The translations under genes and the position numbers were made by a program. Below are positions 1 to 7,200 of a DNA stretch of 7,640 nucleotides, piece after piece. The notes below the pieces were generated by a model that saw nothing but the letters and a program-made list of their open reading frames with translations, had not been told where the DNA came from and ran no database searches. Location of the stretch: the NCBI GenBank assembly GCA_013812565.1, contig JACCTF010001079.1, positions 1-7,640 of the forward strand. The letters are read 5' to 3'. The stretch's first letter is position 1. The number at the start of each line of letters is the position of its first letter. This DNA comes from Pyrinomonadaceae bacterium. Lineage in GTDB: Bacteria > Acidobacteriota > Blastocatellia > Pyrinomonadales > Pyrinomonadaceae.

Positions 1-82
1 GGCCAATCTGCTCCGGAAGCGAATCAGCATAGACGGTCTTCAGTTTATCAAGCTCGCGGTAATCAATGATGAGGCGCGGCAG
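1..82 (-). pseudogene. polA: polA reading frame continuing past the in-frame stop
   Basis: Directly after the TAA, the same minus-strand frame reads LPRLIIDYRELDKLK and then TVYADSLPEQIG up to the window edge. This matches the conserved Pol I segment that in E. coli reads LPKVILEYRGLAKLK followed by STYTDKLP, so no frameshift or deletion is involved and only one codon is wrong. I see no ATG, GTG or TTG restart codon in this frame within the visible 27 codons. The rest of the polymerase domain lies outside the window and cannot be judged here. Confidence 0.85.
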
Positions 83-1921
83 TTAATACTTCTGAGCCAG
101 ATATTCGAGCACTGCGCGACTGGTCGAAACTTGCCCCGTCGAAGTTTTGCGGCCTGAGCTGATGTTCAACTCTTCCAGAACTTCGCCGACCTGCTTGGGC
201 GAAGTGATTTTGAACTCGCGCCCCGCGACCTTGTAAATCTTTTCAGTGAACTTCGCGAGTTCAGCGCCGAGATGGTTCGATAGATCGTTGAGCACCGCCT
301 TATCAACCCGCAGTCCCGCTCGCTCTATGCGGTGAAGCAGCGGCGCGAGCGGCAGTTCCAGCTCCGTATAGATCATCTCCAACCCTTGTTCGAGAATGCG
401 ACCACGCAGCACATCGGCGGTTTGCGCCGTCAGGTCAGACGTTTCAGCCGCGCGCCACTCGGCAGCCGTCCAGCCTTCGGGCGGATCAGTCTGCCCTTCG
501 GCGCCGACCGCTTCGCGCGCGAGATCATCCAACTCGTACTTGCTGCGCACAGGATCAAGCAGGTAAGCGGCAAGCATCGTATCGTCGCTCACGCCCTCAA
601 GCTCTATGCCGAGCGGCGTGAGCAGTGCGACGGCGCGCTTGAGATCATGAACTGACTTGGCGAGCAACCCGTTGGAGAGCACATCGCGCAGCATACCGAC
701 GGCTTGCTCGCGTCCGCCCTCGAAGTTTTCAAAGTTGATGAAAGCAGCGGAATGCGCCGCGGTTGAGATTGCTAATCCGCCGGGCAATTTGCTGTTTGCA
801 GCGCTGACTTCGTTGTCTTTATTGTCCGGGTTAACCGACGCTGGATCGGCGACGGCAAAGCCGAAGTGGTCCGTATCCCAGAGCTTACGCACGAGCGATT
901 CAAGTTCGGCGTGCGTCTCAATGCGGCGATAGCGCCGTGCGTTGTCCCCCTCGCTTTTGCCGTCAACCTGCATCGCGGCATCAGCAAACTCGCGCGTCAG
1001 GGATTGGAACTCCAGTTCGCGAAAGAGGTGATAAGCCGCCGAACGGTCGGGCGGCTGCAAACGAAACTTCTCAAGATCGAATTCGATTGGAACGTCCGTT
1101 TTGATCGTCGCCAGTTGACGCGATTGCCGAGTGATCTCTGCATTGTCGCGCAGAGATTCGCGGTAGGTTTTGTGTTTCACTTCTTCCCAATGTTCAAGCG
1201 CCCGCTCGATTGAGCCGAACTGCTGAACGATTTGGACTGCGCCTTTCGCACCGATCCCGGGCGCGCCGGGGATGTTGTCCACCGAATCACCCATCAATCC
1301 TAACAAGTCAACGATCTGCGCAGGCGGCACGCCGAACTTTGCTGTGACCCACGCTTCATCGCACCATTCGACGGGCGGCACAGGCTCCTTGCGCTTCACG
1401 TTCTGCGAGTTCTGGCGCAGACAGATGATCACGGGATCGCGCACCAACTGGCACATATCTTTGTCGTTCGATACGATCACGGCTTGCAGCCCACGCTCAA
1501 CAGCCTGGACAGCGAGCGTCCCGATCACATCATCAGCCTCAAACCCGGGCGAGTTGATCACGGGTATGCGGAACACTTCGCACACACGCATGATGAGGGG
1601 AATCTGTGATTGCAACTCATCCGGCATCTCAGCGCGGTTGGCTTTGTAATCAGCAAACTCGATGTGTCTAAAAGTTGGTATGCCTGATTCAAAGACGGCG
1701 GCGATGTAGTGCGGGCGTTCGTCGGCGAGGAGTTTACGCAGCATACTCGTGAAGACGAAGACGGCCTGCGTAACCTGCCCGCGACTGTTTGTCAGCGGCT
1801 CCATGCGTCCGCTCATCGGCGCGAAGAAGGCACGAAAGATGTGCGACATCGAGTCGATTAGGAAGATACGCTCGGTCGGCGCTGATGGGCGAGATTCAGT
1901 ATTTGATTCTTTGCTTGGCAT
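83..1921 (-). CDS. polA: DNA polymerase I, N-terminal two thirds; frame ended early by TAA
   Basis: Pol I removes RNA primers and fills gaps in repair and lagging-strand synthesis. From the chosen start, residues ~18-310 are the 5' nuclease: FLID (D23), TFRH, YKANR, GFEADD (E128, D130, D131), NDKD (D153, D155), MGDSVDNIPG (D212, D215), then a helix-hairpin-helix at ~219-239. Residues ~345-505 are the 3'-5' exonuclease fold, with most catalytic acids lost. The polymerase domain opens at ~520 (ELPLAPLLHRIERAGLRVD) but the frame stops at codon 613, before motifs A, B and C. Family length is about 880-930 residues, so this product would have nuclease but no polymerase. An in-frame ATG at 1984 exists. 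I prefer the ATG at 1921 because a near-consensus promoter lies between the two and the family usually starts close to the LID motif. The cut may be a sequencing error, a strain variant or a true pseudogene. Family identity is certain; the start is likely. Confidence 0.93.
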   Translation of the reverse strand: MPSKESNTESRPSAPTERIFLIDSMSHIFRAFFAPMSGRMEPLTNSRGQVTQAVFVFTSMLRKLLADERPHYIAAVFESGIPTFRHIEFADYKANRAEMPDELQSQIPLIMRVCEVFRIPVINSPGFEADDVIGTLAVQAVERGLQAVIVSNDKDMCQLVRDPVIICLRQNSQNVKRKEPVPPVEWCDEAWVTAKFGVPPAQIVDLLGLMGDSVDNIPGAPGIGAKGAVQIVQQFGSIERALEHWEEVKHKTYRESLRDNAEITRQSRQLATIKTDVPIEFDLEKFRLQPPDRSAAYHLFRELEFQSLTREFADAAMQVDGKSEGDNARRYRRIETHAELESLVRKLWDTDHFGFAVADPASVNPDNKDNEVSAANSKLPGGLAISTAAHSAAFINFENFEGGREQAVGMLRDVLSNGLLAKSVHDLKRAVALLTPLGIELEGVSDDTMLAAYLLDPVRSKYELDDLAREAVGAEGQTDPPEGWTAAEWRAAETSDLTAQTADVLRGRILEQGLEMIYTELELPLAPLLHRIERAGLRVDKAVLNDLSNHLGAELAKFTEKIYKVAGREFKITSPKQVGEVLEELNISSGRKTSTGQVSTSRAVLEYLAQKY

Positions 1922-1930
1922 GCTGATTCG

Positions 1931-1959
1931 ATCATATGGAGGCGGTTTGTGAGTGTCAA
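1931..1959 (-). promoter_or_regulatory. sigma-70 promoter of polA, near-leaderless
   Basis: On the minus strand, TTGACA (1959-1954) is a perfect -35 box. A 17-base spacer separates it from TATGAT (1936-1931), which matches the -10 consensus at five of six positions. Only nine bases separate the -10 box from the ATG at 1921-1919. Transcription would therefore begin between about three bases before the ATG and the A of the ATG itself. No Shine-Dalgarno sequence precedes that ATG, which agrees with a leaderless or nearly leaderless mRNA. The start site is inferred. Confidence 0.65.
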
Positions 1960-2104
1960 CCGAGAGCTTTTTCAACTGTTGCATATCCGCTGCATCTATC
2001 GCGCACGAGTGTCGCCAAAGCGCAACAGCCCTGATGATTTACGGACGTTGAGAAGGCAGAAACAGTCGCGCTTCCTCGGCATGACGCTTGCCCTTGTTTG
2101 GTTT

Positions 2105-2113
2105 TGTTATGCT
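2105..2113 (+). promoter_or_regulatory. possible extended -10 promoter of lpxC
   Basis: TGTTATGCT fits an extended -10 element (TGn followed by a hexamer matching TATAAT at four of six positions). No good -35 box stands at 16-18 bases upstream. A start near 2120 would give a leader of about 31 bases that contains the GAGAGG ribosome site and would exclude the upstream in-frame starts at 2088 and 2109. This is a weak call. Confidence 0.25.
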
Positions 2114-2133
2114 GAGAGACGCAACCATAGATA

Positions 2134-2139
2134 GAGAGG
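2134..2139 (+). promoter_or_regulatory. Shine-Dalgarno deciding the lpxC start
   Basis: GAGAGG lies 11 bases before the TTG at 2151. The alternative in-frame starts, TTG at 2088 and ATG at 2109, have no purine-rich site in front of them. The spacing is a little long, but the protein homology also supports the 2151 start. Confidence 0.55.
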
Positions 2140-2150
2140 TTTCCGTAAGC

Positions 2151-3035
2151 TTGATCAAACAAACAACACTTGCAACGACGGTTGAGATAAGCGGTTTGGG
2201 TTTGCACACAGCCGTCGCGGTCAGCGTGCGCTTGCTTCCGGCTCCGCCCGATGCGGGTTACATTTTCATTCGCACAGACCTCGGTGGCTTCGAGCTTCCA
2301 GCCAATGTTGAATATGTCGTCAACTGCAGTTATGCAACGACGTTGATGCGCACCGGCGTGATGCTTTCAACCGTAGAACATTTGCTGGCAGCGTTGCGCG
2401 GCATGAACGTGGACAACGTATACATTGAGGTTGACAATTTGGAAGTGCCGATCATGGACGGCTCGGCGGAAGTCTTCGTCGAGATGATCAAGCAGGCTGG
2501 CATCGTGGAGCAACCGGCAGACAGGCGCGTGCTGCGTGTACGCGAGCGGATCAGCGTCGAACATGATGGTCGTCGCATTCATATCGAACCATGTGACGAC
2601 TACAAAATCGATTGCACAATTGACTTTCCACATCCGCTGATCGGCGTGCAGCGATTTGAGTTTAATGCGGCGGATGAAGCGGCGTTTGTGCGTGAGATCG
2701 CCGGGGCGCGCACCTTCGGGTTCACGGCTGAGATCGACGCAATGCGGCGCGCCAACTTAATCCGCGGCGGCTCGCTCGACAATGCGATTGTGCTGACGCC
2801 CGACGGCATGCTCAACCGCGGGGGACTTCGCTTCCCAACCGAGTTTGTGCGCCACAAAATCCTCGACATCATCGGCGATCTATCCCTCATCGGAATGCCG
2901 ATCCTCGGCTGCATCAGAGCAGAGCGCAGCGGTCACCTTCTTCACACCATGTTAATGTCAAAACTTCTGCGCAACGACGCGGCGTGGGAGATAGTGGATG
3001 CGCCGGTTGAAGCAAACTCCGTACTGGCGTATTGA
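2151..3035 (+). CDS. lpxC: UDP-3-O-acyl-N-acetylglucosamine deacetylase
   Basis: LpxC is the zinc enzyme of the committed step of lipid A synthesis in the cytoplasm: it removes the acetyl group from UDP-3-O-acyl-GlcNAc. The 294-residue product is close to the usual ~300. It opens MIKQTTL, like E. coli MIKQRTL, followed by SGLGLHT. Catalytic E76 and zinc ligand H77 sit in STVEHLLAALRG. Residues H235, D239 and D243 lie in HKILDIIGDLSLIG, and H262 lies in SGHLLHTML. These match E78, H79, H238, D242, D246 and H265 of the E. coli enzyme. The start is TTG; an ATG at 2109 would add 14 residues unlike the family and has no ribosome site. The gene stands alone, not fused to fabZ and not beside lpxA or the fts cluster. 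It ends in SVLAY, recalling the E. coli SAVLA tail. Divergent from polA and convergent with kdsD. Confidence 0.96.
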   Translation: MIKQTTLATTVEISGLGLHTAVAVSVRLLPAPPDAGYIFIRTDLGGFELPANVEYVVNCSYATTLMRTGVMLSTVEHLLAALRGMNVDNVYIEVDNLEVPIMDGSAEVFVEMIKQAGIVEQPADRRVLRVRERISVEHDGRRIHIEPCDDYKIDCTIDFPHPLIGVQRFEFNAADEAAFVREIAGARTFGFTAEIDAMRRANLIRGGSLDNAIVLTPDGMLNRGGLRFPTEFVRHKILDIIGDLSLIGMPILGCIRAERSGHLLHTMLMSKLLRNDAAWEIVDAPVEANSVLAY

Positions 3036-3051
3036 GGAAAGTAGGAAGGCG

Positions 3052-3105
3052 GAAGGATGAATAAGAAGCAGATAGATTTCTGACTTCACTTCATCCTTCT
3101 CTTTT
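3052..3105. terminator. inverted repeat between convergent lpxC and kdsD, possible terminator
   Basis: GAAGGATGAA (3052-3061) and TTCATCCTTC (3090-3099) form a perfect 10-bp stem around a 28-base loop. A T-rich stretch, TCTCTTTT (3098-3105), follows on the plus strand. The location after the lpxC stop and just before the kdsD stop fits transcription termination, better for lpxC than for kdsD. The stem is only 40% GC and the loop is long, so a strong intrinsic terminator is doubtful. It could instead be a dispersed intergenic repeat. Confidence 0.35.
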
Positions 3106-4084
3106 AGAGTCCACTGCGCACAATGTCATGCAAGCGGATGAGGCCGACGCATCGTCGCTCGTCATCAACCACCGGAAGCACTGCGATCTGCGACGGCCGA
3201 TCTTCCATTAGTTGAAGAGCAGAATAAGCAAGCAGGTCAGGAGAAGCGACGACGGGGTCGGGCGTCATGATGTGTTGGCTGTGAAGTGTTTCAAGGTCAG
3301 CGATCCTGCTTCGCTCGAGGGCGCGCCGCACGTCTCCGTCCGTGATGACGCCAAGCAAGTGTCCCGCTTTGTCTACCACACTTACTGCGCCAAGACCGCC
3401 TTTGCTGATCGCCTGAACCACCTCAAGCAGTTGAGCGTCAATTGAAACAATCGGGTTGCGCGCATCGCAGTGCATTAAATCACTGACCTTCAAGGTCAAG
3501 CGTCTGCCAAGTCGTCCCGACGGATGGTTTGCCGCGAAACCTTCCGACGTTAATCCTTTCGTTTGCATCAACGTCATCGCCAGCGCATCGCCGATTGCCA
3601 AAGCCACTGTGGTGCTTGTCGTCGGCGTCAAGTTAAGCGGGCACGCTTCATGATCCACTGAAGCGTTCAATATAACGTCGGCGCGCCGAGCAAGCGTGGA
3701 TTCGAGATTTCCGACGATAGCTATGATGGGAACCTGCCGGTGTTTGAGAAAAGGCAGCATCGCAACAACTTCATCGCTTTCGCCGCTGTTGCTTAAAGCG
3801 ACTACGACATCTCCAGGTGTGATGATCCCGAGGCTCCCGTGCAGTGCGTCGGATGGGTGAAGGTAGACGGCAATCGTCCCCGTGCTGGTCATGGTGGCGG
3901 CGATCTTCTGTGCGATGACGCCCGACTTTCCGACGCCAATCAGGACAACCTTTTGCTCGCAGGCGGCGAGCAAGTTAACGGCTCGCTCAACCTCTGTTGG
4001 GTTGAGTCTAAGGGCAGCTTGTTGAATCGCCTTGGCTTCCAAGCGAAGAAGATCGGCGACCTGCATTGAGATAGTGGGCTGCAT
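3104..4084 (-). CDS. kdsD: D-arabinose 5-phosphate isomerase (KdsD/KpsF family)
   Basis: This enzyme interconverts D-ribulose 5-phosphate and D-arabinose 5-phosphate in the cytoplasm, the first step towards Kdo of the LPS inner core. The 326-residue product (E. coli KdsD has 328) has an N-terminal SIS domain (~residues 40-180): IGVGKSG, ALSNSGESDEV, and HEACPLNL with TSTTVALAIGDALA. NHPSGRLGRRL follows at 186-196. K53, E105, E146 and H187 correspond to active-site K59, E111, E152 and H193 of E. coli KdsD at a constant offset of six. Two CBS domains follow (~200-258 and ~270-326), the first containing GVITDGDVRRAL. The frame is open upstream to a TTG at 4135. The ATG at 4084 is preferred because it has a good ribosome site and the right family length. 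It could serve LPS or capsule (kpsF-type). Nearby lpxC favours LPS, and no capsule gene is visible. Confidence 0.95.
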   Translation of the reverse strand: MQPTISMQVADLLRLEAKAIQQAALRLNPTEVERAVNLLAACEQKVVLIGVGKSGVIAQKIAATMTSTGTIAVYLHPSDALHGSLGIITPGDVVVALSNSGESDEVVAMLPFLKHRQVPIIAIVGNLESTLARRADVILNASVDHEACPLNLTPTTSTTVALAIGDALAMTLMQTKGLTSEGFAANHPSGRLGRRLTLKVSDLMHCDARNPIVSIDAQLLEVVQAISKGGLGAVSVVDKAGHLLGVITDGDVRRALERSRIADLETLHSQHIMTPDPVVASPDLLAYSALQLMEDRPSQIAVLPVVDDERRCVGLIRLHDIVRSGL

Positions 4085-4090
4085 TCGATA

Positions 4091-4096
4091 TTCCTC
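4091..4096 (-). promoter_or_regulatory. Shine-Dalgarno deciding the kdsD start
   Basis: On the minus strand, GAGGAA stands six bases before the ATG at 4084. It is the best ribosome-binding site in the window and settles the kdsD start against the longer frame that begins with TTG at 4135. Confidence 0.8.
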
Positions 4097-4126
4097 AAAT
4101 GATCTAAAGCTGCCAGTCTTGCGCGA

Positions 4127-4135
4127 TCTTATCAA
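4127..4135 (-). promoter_or_regulatory. possible extended -10 promoter of kdsD
   Basis: The minus strand reads TGATAAGAT: a TGn extension joined to TAAGAT, which matches the -10 consensus at four of six positions. No convincing -35 box is placed upstream. Transcription from near 4120 would give a leader of about 36 bases including the GAGGAA site. The element overlaps the palindrome at 4131-4143. Weak call. Confidence 0.3.
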
Positions 4136-4143
4136 ATTTTGAT
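4131..4143. repeat. 13-base palindrome in the kdsD/carB spacer, possible operator
   Basis: ATCAAATTTTGAT has perfect 6-base arms around a central T. It is also embedded between two direct copies of GATCTTA (4126-4132 and 4141-4147). It overlaps the candidate kdsD -10 element, so a bound protein could block that promoter. An AT-rich palindrome this short can also occur by chance. Confidence 0.35.
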
Positions 4144-4166
4144 CTTAGCTGTTTGTACTCGCGCCG

Positions 4167-4200
4167 CTCTCCTTATGTACTAAAGTATGAGAAAGGTGAG
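4167..4200. repeat. imperfect dyad upstream of the carB promoter
   Basis: CTCTCCTT (4167-4174) pairs with AAGGTGAG (4193-4200) at seven of eight positions, and the interior contains a second small dyad, TACTAAAGTA (4178-4187). It lies about 35 bases upstream of the carB -10 box, in the position of an activator or repressor site. No known regulator motif is recognised. Confidence 0.25.
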
Positions 4201-4234
4201 AGAGTAGAGGTTCGTGCTCTGCCCTGTCGTTATG

Positions 4235-4247
4235 TATAATCCCCCGG
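4235..4247 (+). promoter_or_regulatory. carB promoter -10 box and start region
   Basis: TATAAT (4235-4240) is a perfect -10 hexamer, directly preceded by TG. The best -35 at 17-18 bases is poor (around TTCGTG, 4211-4216). The start should fall near 4247, giving a transcript that begins GUUUG and a leader of about 47 bases. That leader contains a pyrimidine tract (4261-4275) and no recognisable Shine-Dalgarno sequence. Confidence 0.6.
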
Positions 4248-4293
4248 TTTGTTTCATCAATCCCTTTTCTTCTCCTAAAGACTTTAATCAATA

Positions 4294-7200
4294 ATGCCGC
4301 GACGCGAAGACATACGAAAGATTCTTATCATCGGGTCGGGCCCGATTGTGATCGGTCAGGCCTGCGAGTTTGACTACTCGGGCACTCAGGCGTGCAAGGC
4401 ACTCAGGCAGGAAGGCTACGAGGTAGTGCTCGTCAACTCGAACCCGGCGACGATCATGACTGACCCGGAGATTGCTGACCGAACGTACATCGAACCGCTG
4501 ACCGTGGAGTCAGTCGCCCAGATCATCAGGCGTGAGCGTCCCTGTGCGTTGCTGCCGACGGTTGGCGGCCAGACAGCGCTCAACTTGGCGGTGGCGCTTG
4601 CGGACAGCGGCGTGCTTGGTGAATGCGGCGTCGAGATGATCGGTGCTACACGCGAAGCGGTGAAGATTGCGGAAGATCGACAACTGTTCAAACGGGCGAT
4701 GGATGAAGCGGGTATTCAGATGCCGCGTGGCGGCTTCGCGCGTTCGTGGAGCGACGCTGAGCGGCTTGTTGCACAAACAGGCTATCCGGCAATTATCCGT
4801 CCATCGTTTACGCTCGGCGGGACGGGCAGCGGTATTGCCTTTAACCCGGAGGAGTTTGAAGAGATCGTGCGCGCCGGTCTGGCGGCTTCGCCGATGCACG
4901 AAGTGTTGATTGAAGAATCGATTCTCGGCTGGAAAGAGTTTGAACTCGAAGTGATGCGCGATCAAGCGGATAACGTGGTCATCATCTGCTCGATTGAAAA
5001 CTTCGATCCGATGGGCGTGCATACAGGAGATTCGATCACGGTTGCGCCCGCGCAGACGCTCACTGATGTTGAGTACCAACGTCTGCGCGACATGTCCATT
5101 CAAATCATCAGGAAAGTCGGCGTTGAAACCGGGGGATCAAACATTCAGTTCGCCGTCAACCCCAAGAACGGCGAGGTGCGAGTTATTGAAATGAATCCGC
5201 GTGTGTCGCGCTCCTCGGCGCTTGCTTCAAAAGCCACCGGATTTCCAATCGCGAAAATCGCCGCGAAGCTCGCGGTCGGCTACACGCTCGACGAAATCCC
5301 AAACGACATCACCAAGAAAACTCCCGCATCATTTGAACCGACGATTGATTACGTCGTGGCGAAGATTCCGAAGTGGGCTTTTGAAAAGTTTCGCGAAGCG
5401 GAGGATGTGCTGGGCCCGCAAATGAAGTCGGTCGGCGAAGTGATGGCGATTGGGCGCACCTTCAAAGAAGCTTTGTTCAAGGGGCTGCGCTCGCTTGAAG
5501 CGACTAAACCGCTGCGTCTCGCCAACGTTCCCGACGATGAGCTGCAACGCAAGCTGGCGCGCCCGAACTCGCAGCGCTTCTCATACATCACTTATGCCTT
5601 GCAGCAAGGATGGAGCATCGAAGAGATTCATCGTTTGACGCGCATCGATCCCTGGTTTCTCAATCAGCTTCAAGACGTAATGCGCGTGCAGGATGCGATT
5701 GAAGGACGGCGGCTTGAGGATGTGCCCGCTGCCGATCTGCGTGCGGCGAAGGAAGTCGGATTGTCTGATCGTCGCATCTCTTACTTGACCGGAAGCTCGG
5801 AAGATGAAGTCAGAGGTCACCGTAAAAGCCTCGGTATTGCTCCGGTCTACAAAAGGGTCGATACGTGCGGCGCTGAGTTTGAATCTTACACGCCGTATCT
5901 CTACTCAACATACGAAACCGAAGATGAATCCGAACCGACAGCCAATCGTAAGATCATGATCCTCGGCTCCGGGCCGAATCGCATTGGGCAGGGAATCGAG
6001 TTTGACTACTGCTGCTGCCATGCCAGTTTCGCGCTGCGTGATGCGGGCTTTGAAACGATCATGGTCAACTGCAATCCTGAAACGGTCTCAACCGATTACG
6101 ATACTTCGGATCGTCTCTACTTCGAGCCGCTGACGTTTGAAGATGTAATGAACATCATTGATGTTGAAAAACCAGAAGGTGTGATCGTGCAGTTCGGCGG
6201 ACAGACGCCGCTTAATCTCGCCGAGCGTCTTCACCAAGCGGGCGCGCCCATCATCGGCACATCGCCTGATTCGATTGACTTGGCAGAAGATCGCAAACGC
6301 TTCGGCGCACTGCTCCGCGAACTGGGAATTCCGCAGCCGCCAAACGGCACCGCCATCTCGGGCGAAGAAGCGAAAGCCGTCGCCGCTGAAATAGGTTTTC
6401 CCGTACTGGTTCGGCCCAGTTATGTATTAGGTGGTCGCGCGATGGTGATTGTCTATGATGAGCGGAGCCTTGATGAATACATGCGTACAGCCGTCGATGC
6501 ATCACCCGAAAAGCCTGTGTTGATCGATAAGTTTCTTGAGCGCGCGGCGGAGTTTGATGTTGACGCTGTTGCGGATCGCACGGCCTGCGTCATCGCGGGC
6601 ATCCAAGAGCATATCGAGGAAGCAGGCATTCATTCGGGCGATTCATCCTGTGTGCTGCCTGCGATGCGCATCGATCCTGAGCATCTTGAGACGATGCGTC
6701 ACTATACGCGCGTGCTTGCCCGCGCGCTCAACGTATCTGGGTTGATGAACATTCAGTATGCAATTAAGGATGATCGCGTGTATGTGCTGGAGGTAAACCC
6801 GCGCGCATCGCGGACGGTGCCGTTTGTCTCGAAAGCGACAGGAGTACCGCTCGCGCGCATTGCCGCACTGGTGATGACCGGGCGACCGCTCGCAGACTTT
6901 CATTTGCCGGAGAACTTAACGGTCAACCGCGTCTTCATCAAATCGCCTGTGTTCCCATTTGCTAAATTCCCCGGCGTCGATCCAATTCTTGGACCGGAGA
7001 TGCATTCGACCGGCGAGGTGATGGGCATCGGCAACACGTTTGGTGAAGCTTACGCGAAGGCGATGATGGGCGTCGGGCTTGAACTGCCCCGTAGCGGCAT
7101 TGCTTTCATCAGCGTCAATGAGGCCGACAAAGGACAAGCGGCGGTGCTGGCCCGACGGCTCATGCGTCTCGGGTTCGATCTTATGGCAACGCTTGGCACA

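Noticed and set aside
83..85. TAA as a reassigned sense codon
   Set aside because: kdsD ends at TAA exactly where its family ends, and lpxC and carB end at TGA with proper lengths, so the standard code holds here.
866..1649. Plus-strand open frames (866-1213 and 1272-1649) opposite polA
   Set aside because: They are shadows of the conserved 5' nuclease and exonuclease coding sequence, with low-complexity, domain-free translations.
1922..1984. N-terminal extension of polA from the ATG at 1984 (21 residues, MQQLKKLS...)
   Set aside because: A near-consensus promoter lies inside it and its transcript would start at about 1924. There is no good ribosome site before 1984, and the added residues have no family counterpart.
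1922..2150. Possible small gene or RNA in the polA-lpxC spacer
   Set aside because: The short open frames overlap in all directions without ribosome sites or recognisable protein features, and no convincing RNA fold was seen by eye. The divergent promoters explain the space.
4085..4135. 17-residue N-terminal extension of kdsD from a TTG at 4135
   Set aside because: TTG start without a ribosome site, compared with an ATG at 4084 with GAGGAA six bases upstream and a family-typical length.
4283..4293. TTTAAT five bases before the carB ATG as the -10 box of a leaderless carB transcript
   Set aside because: No -35 box at 16-18 bases and a pyrimidine tract in the spacer. The perfect TATAAT at 4235 is the better promoter, although the lack of a ribosome site keeps the question slightly open.
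4510..5103. 197-codon open frame on the minus strand inside carB
   Set aside because: It lies antisense to a fully conserved carB region, has no recognisable domain and no supporting start signals. Long antisense frames are common over GC-biased genes.
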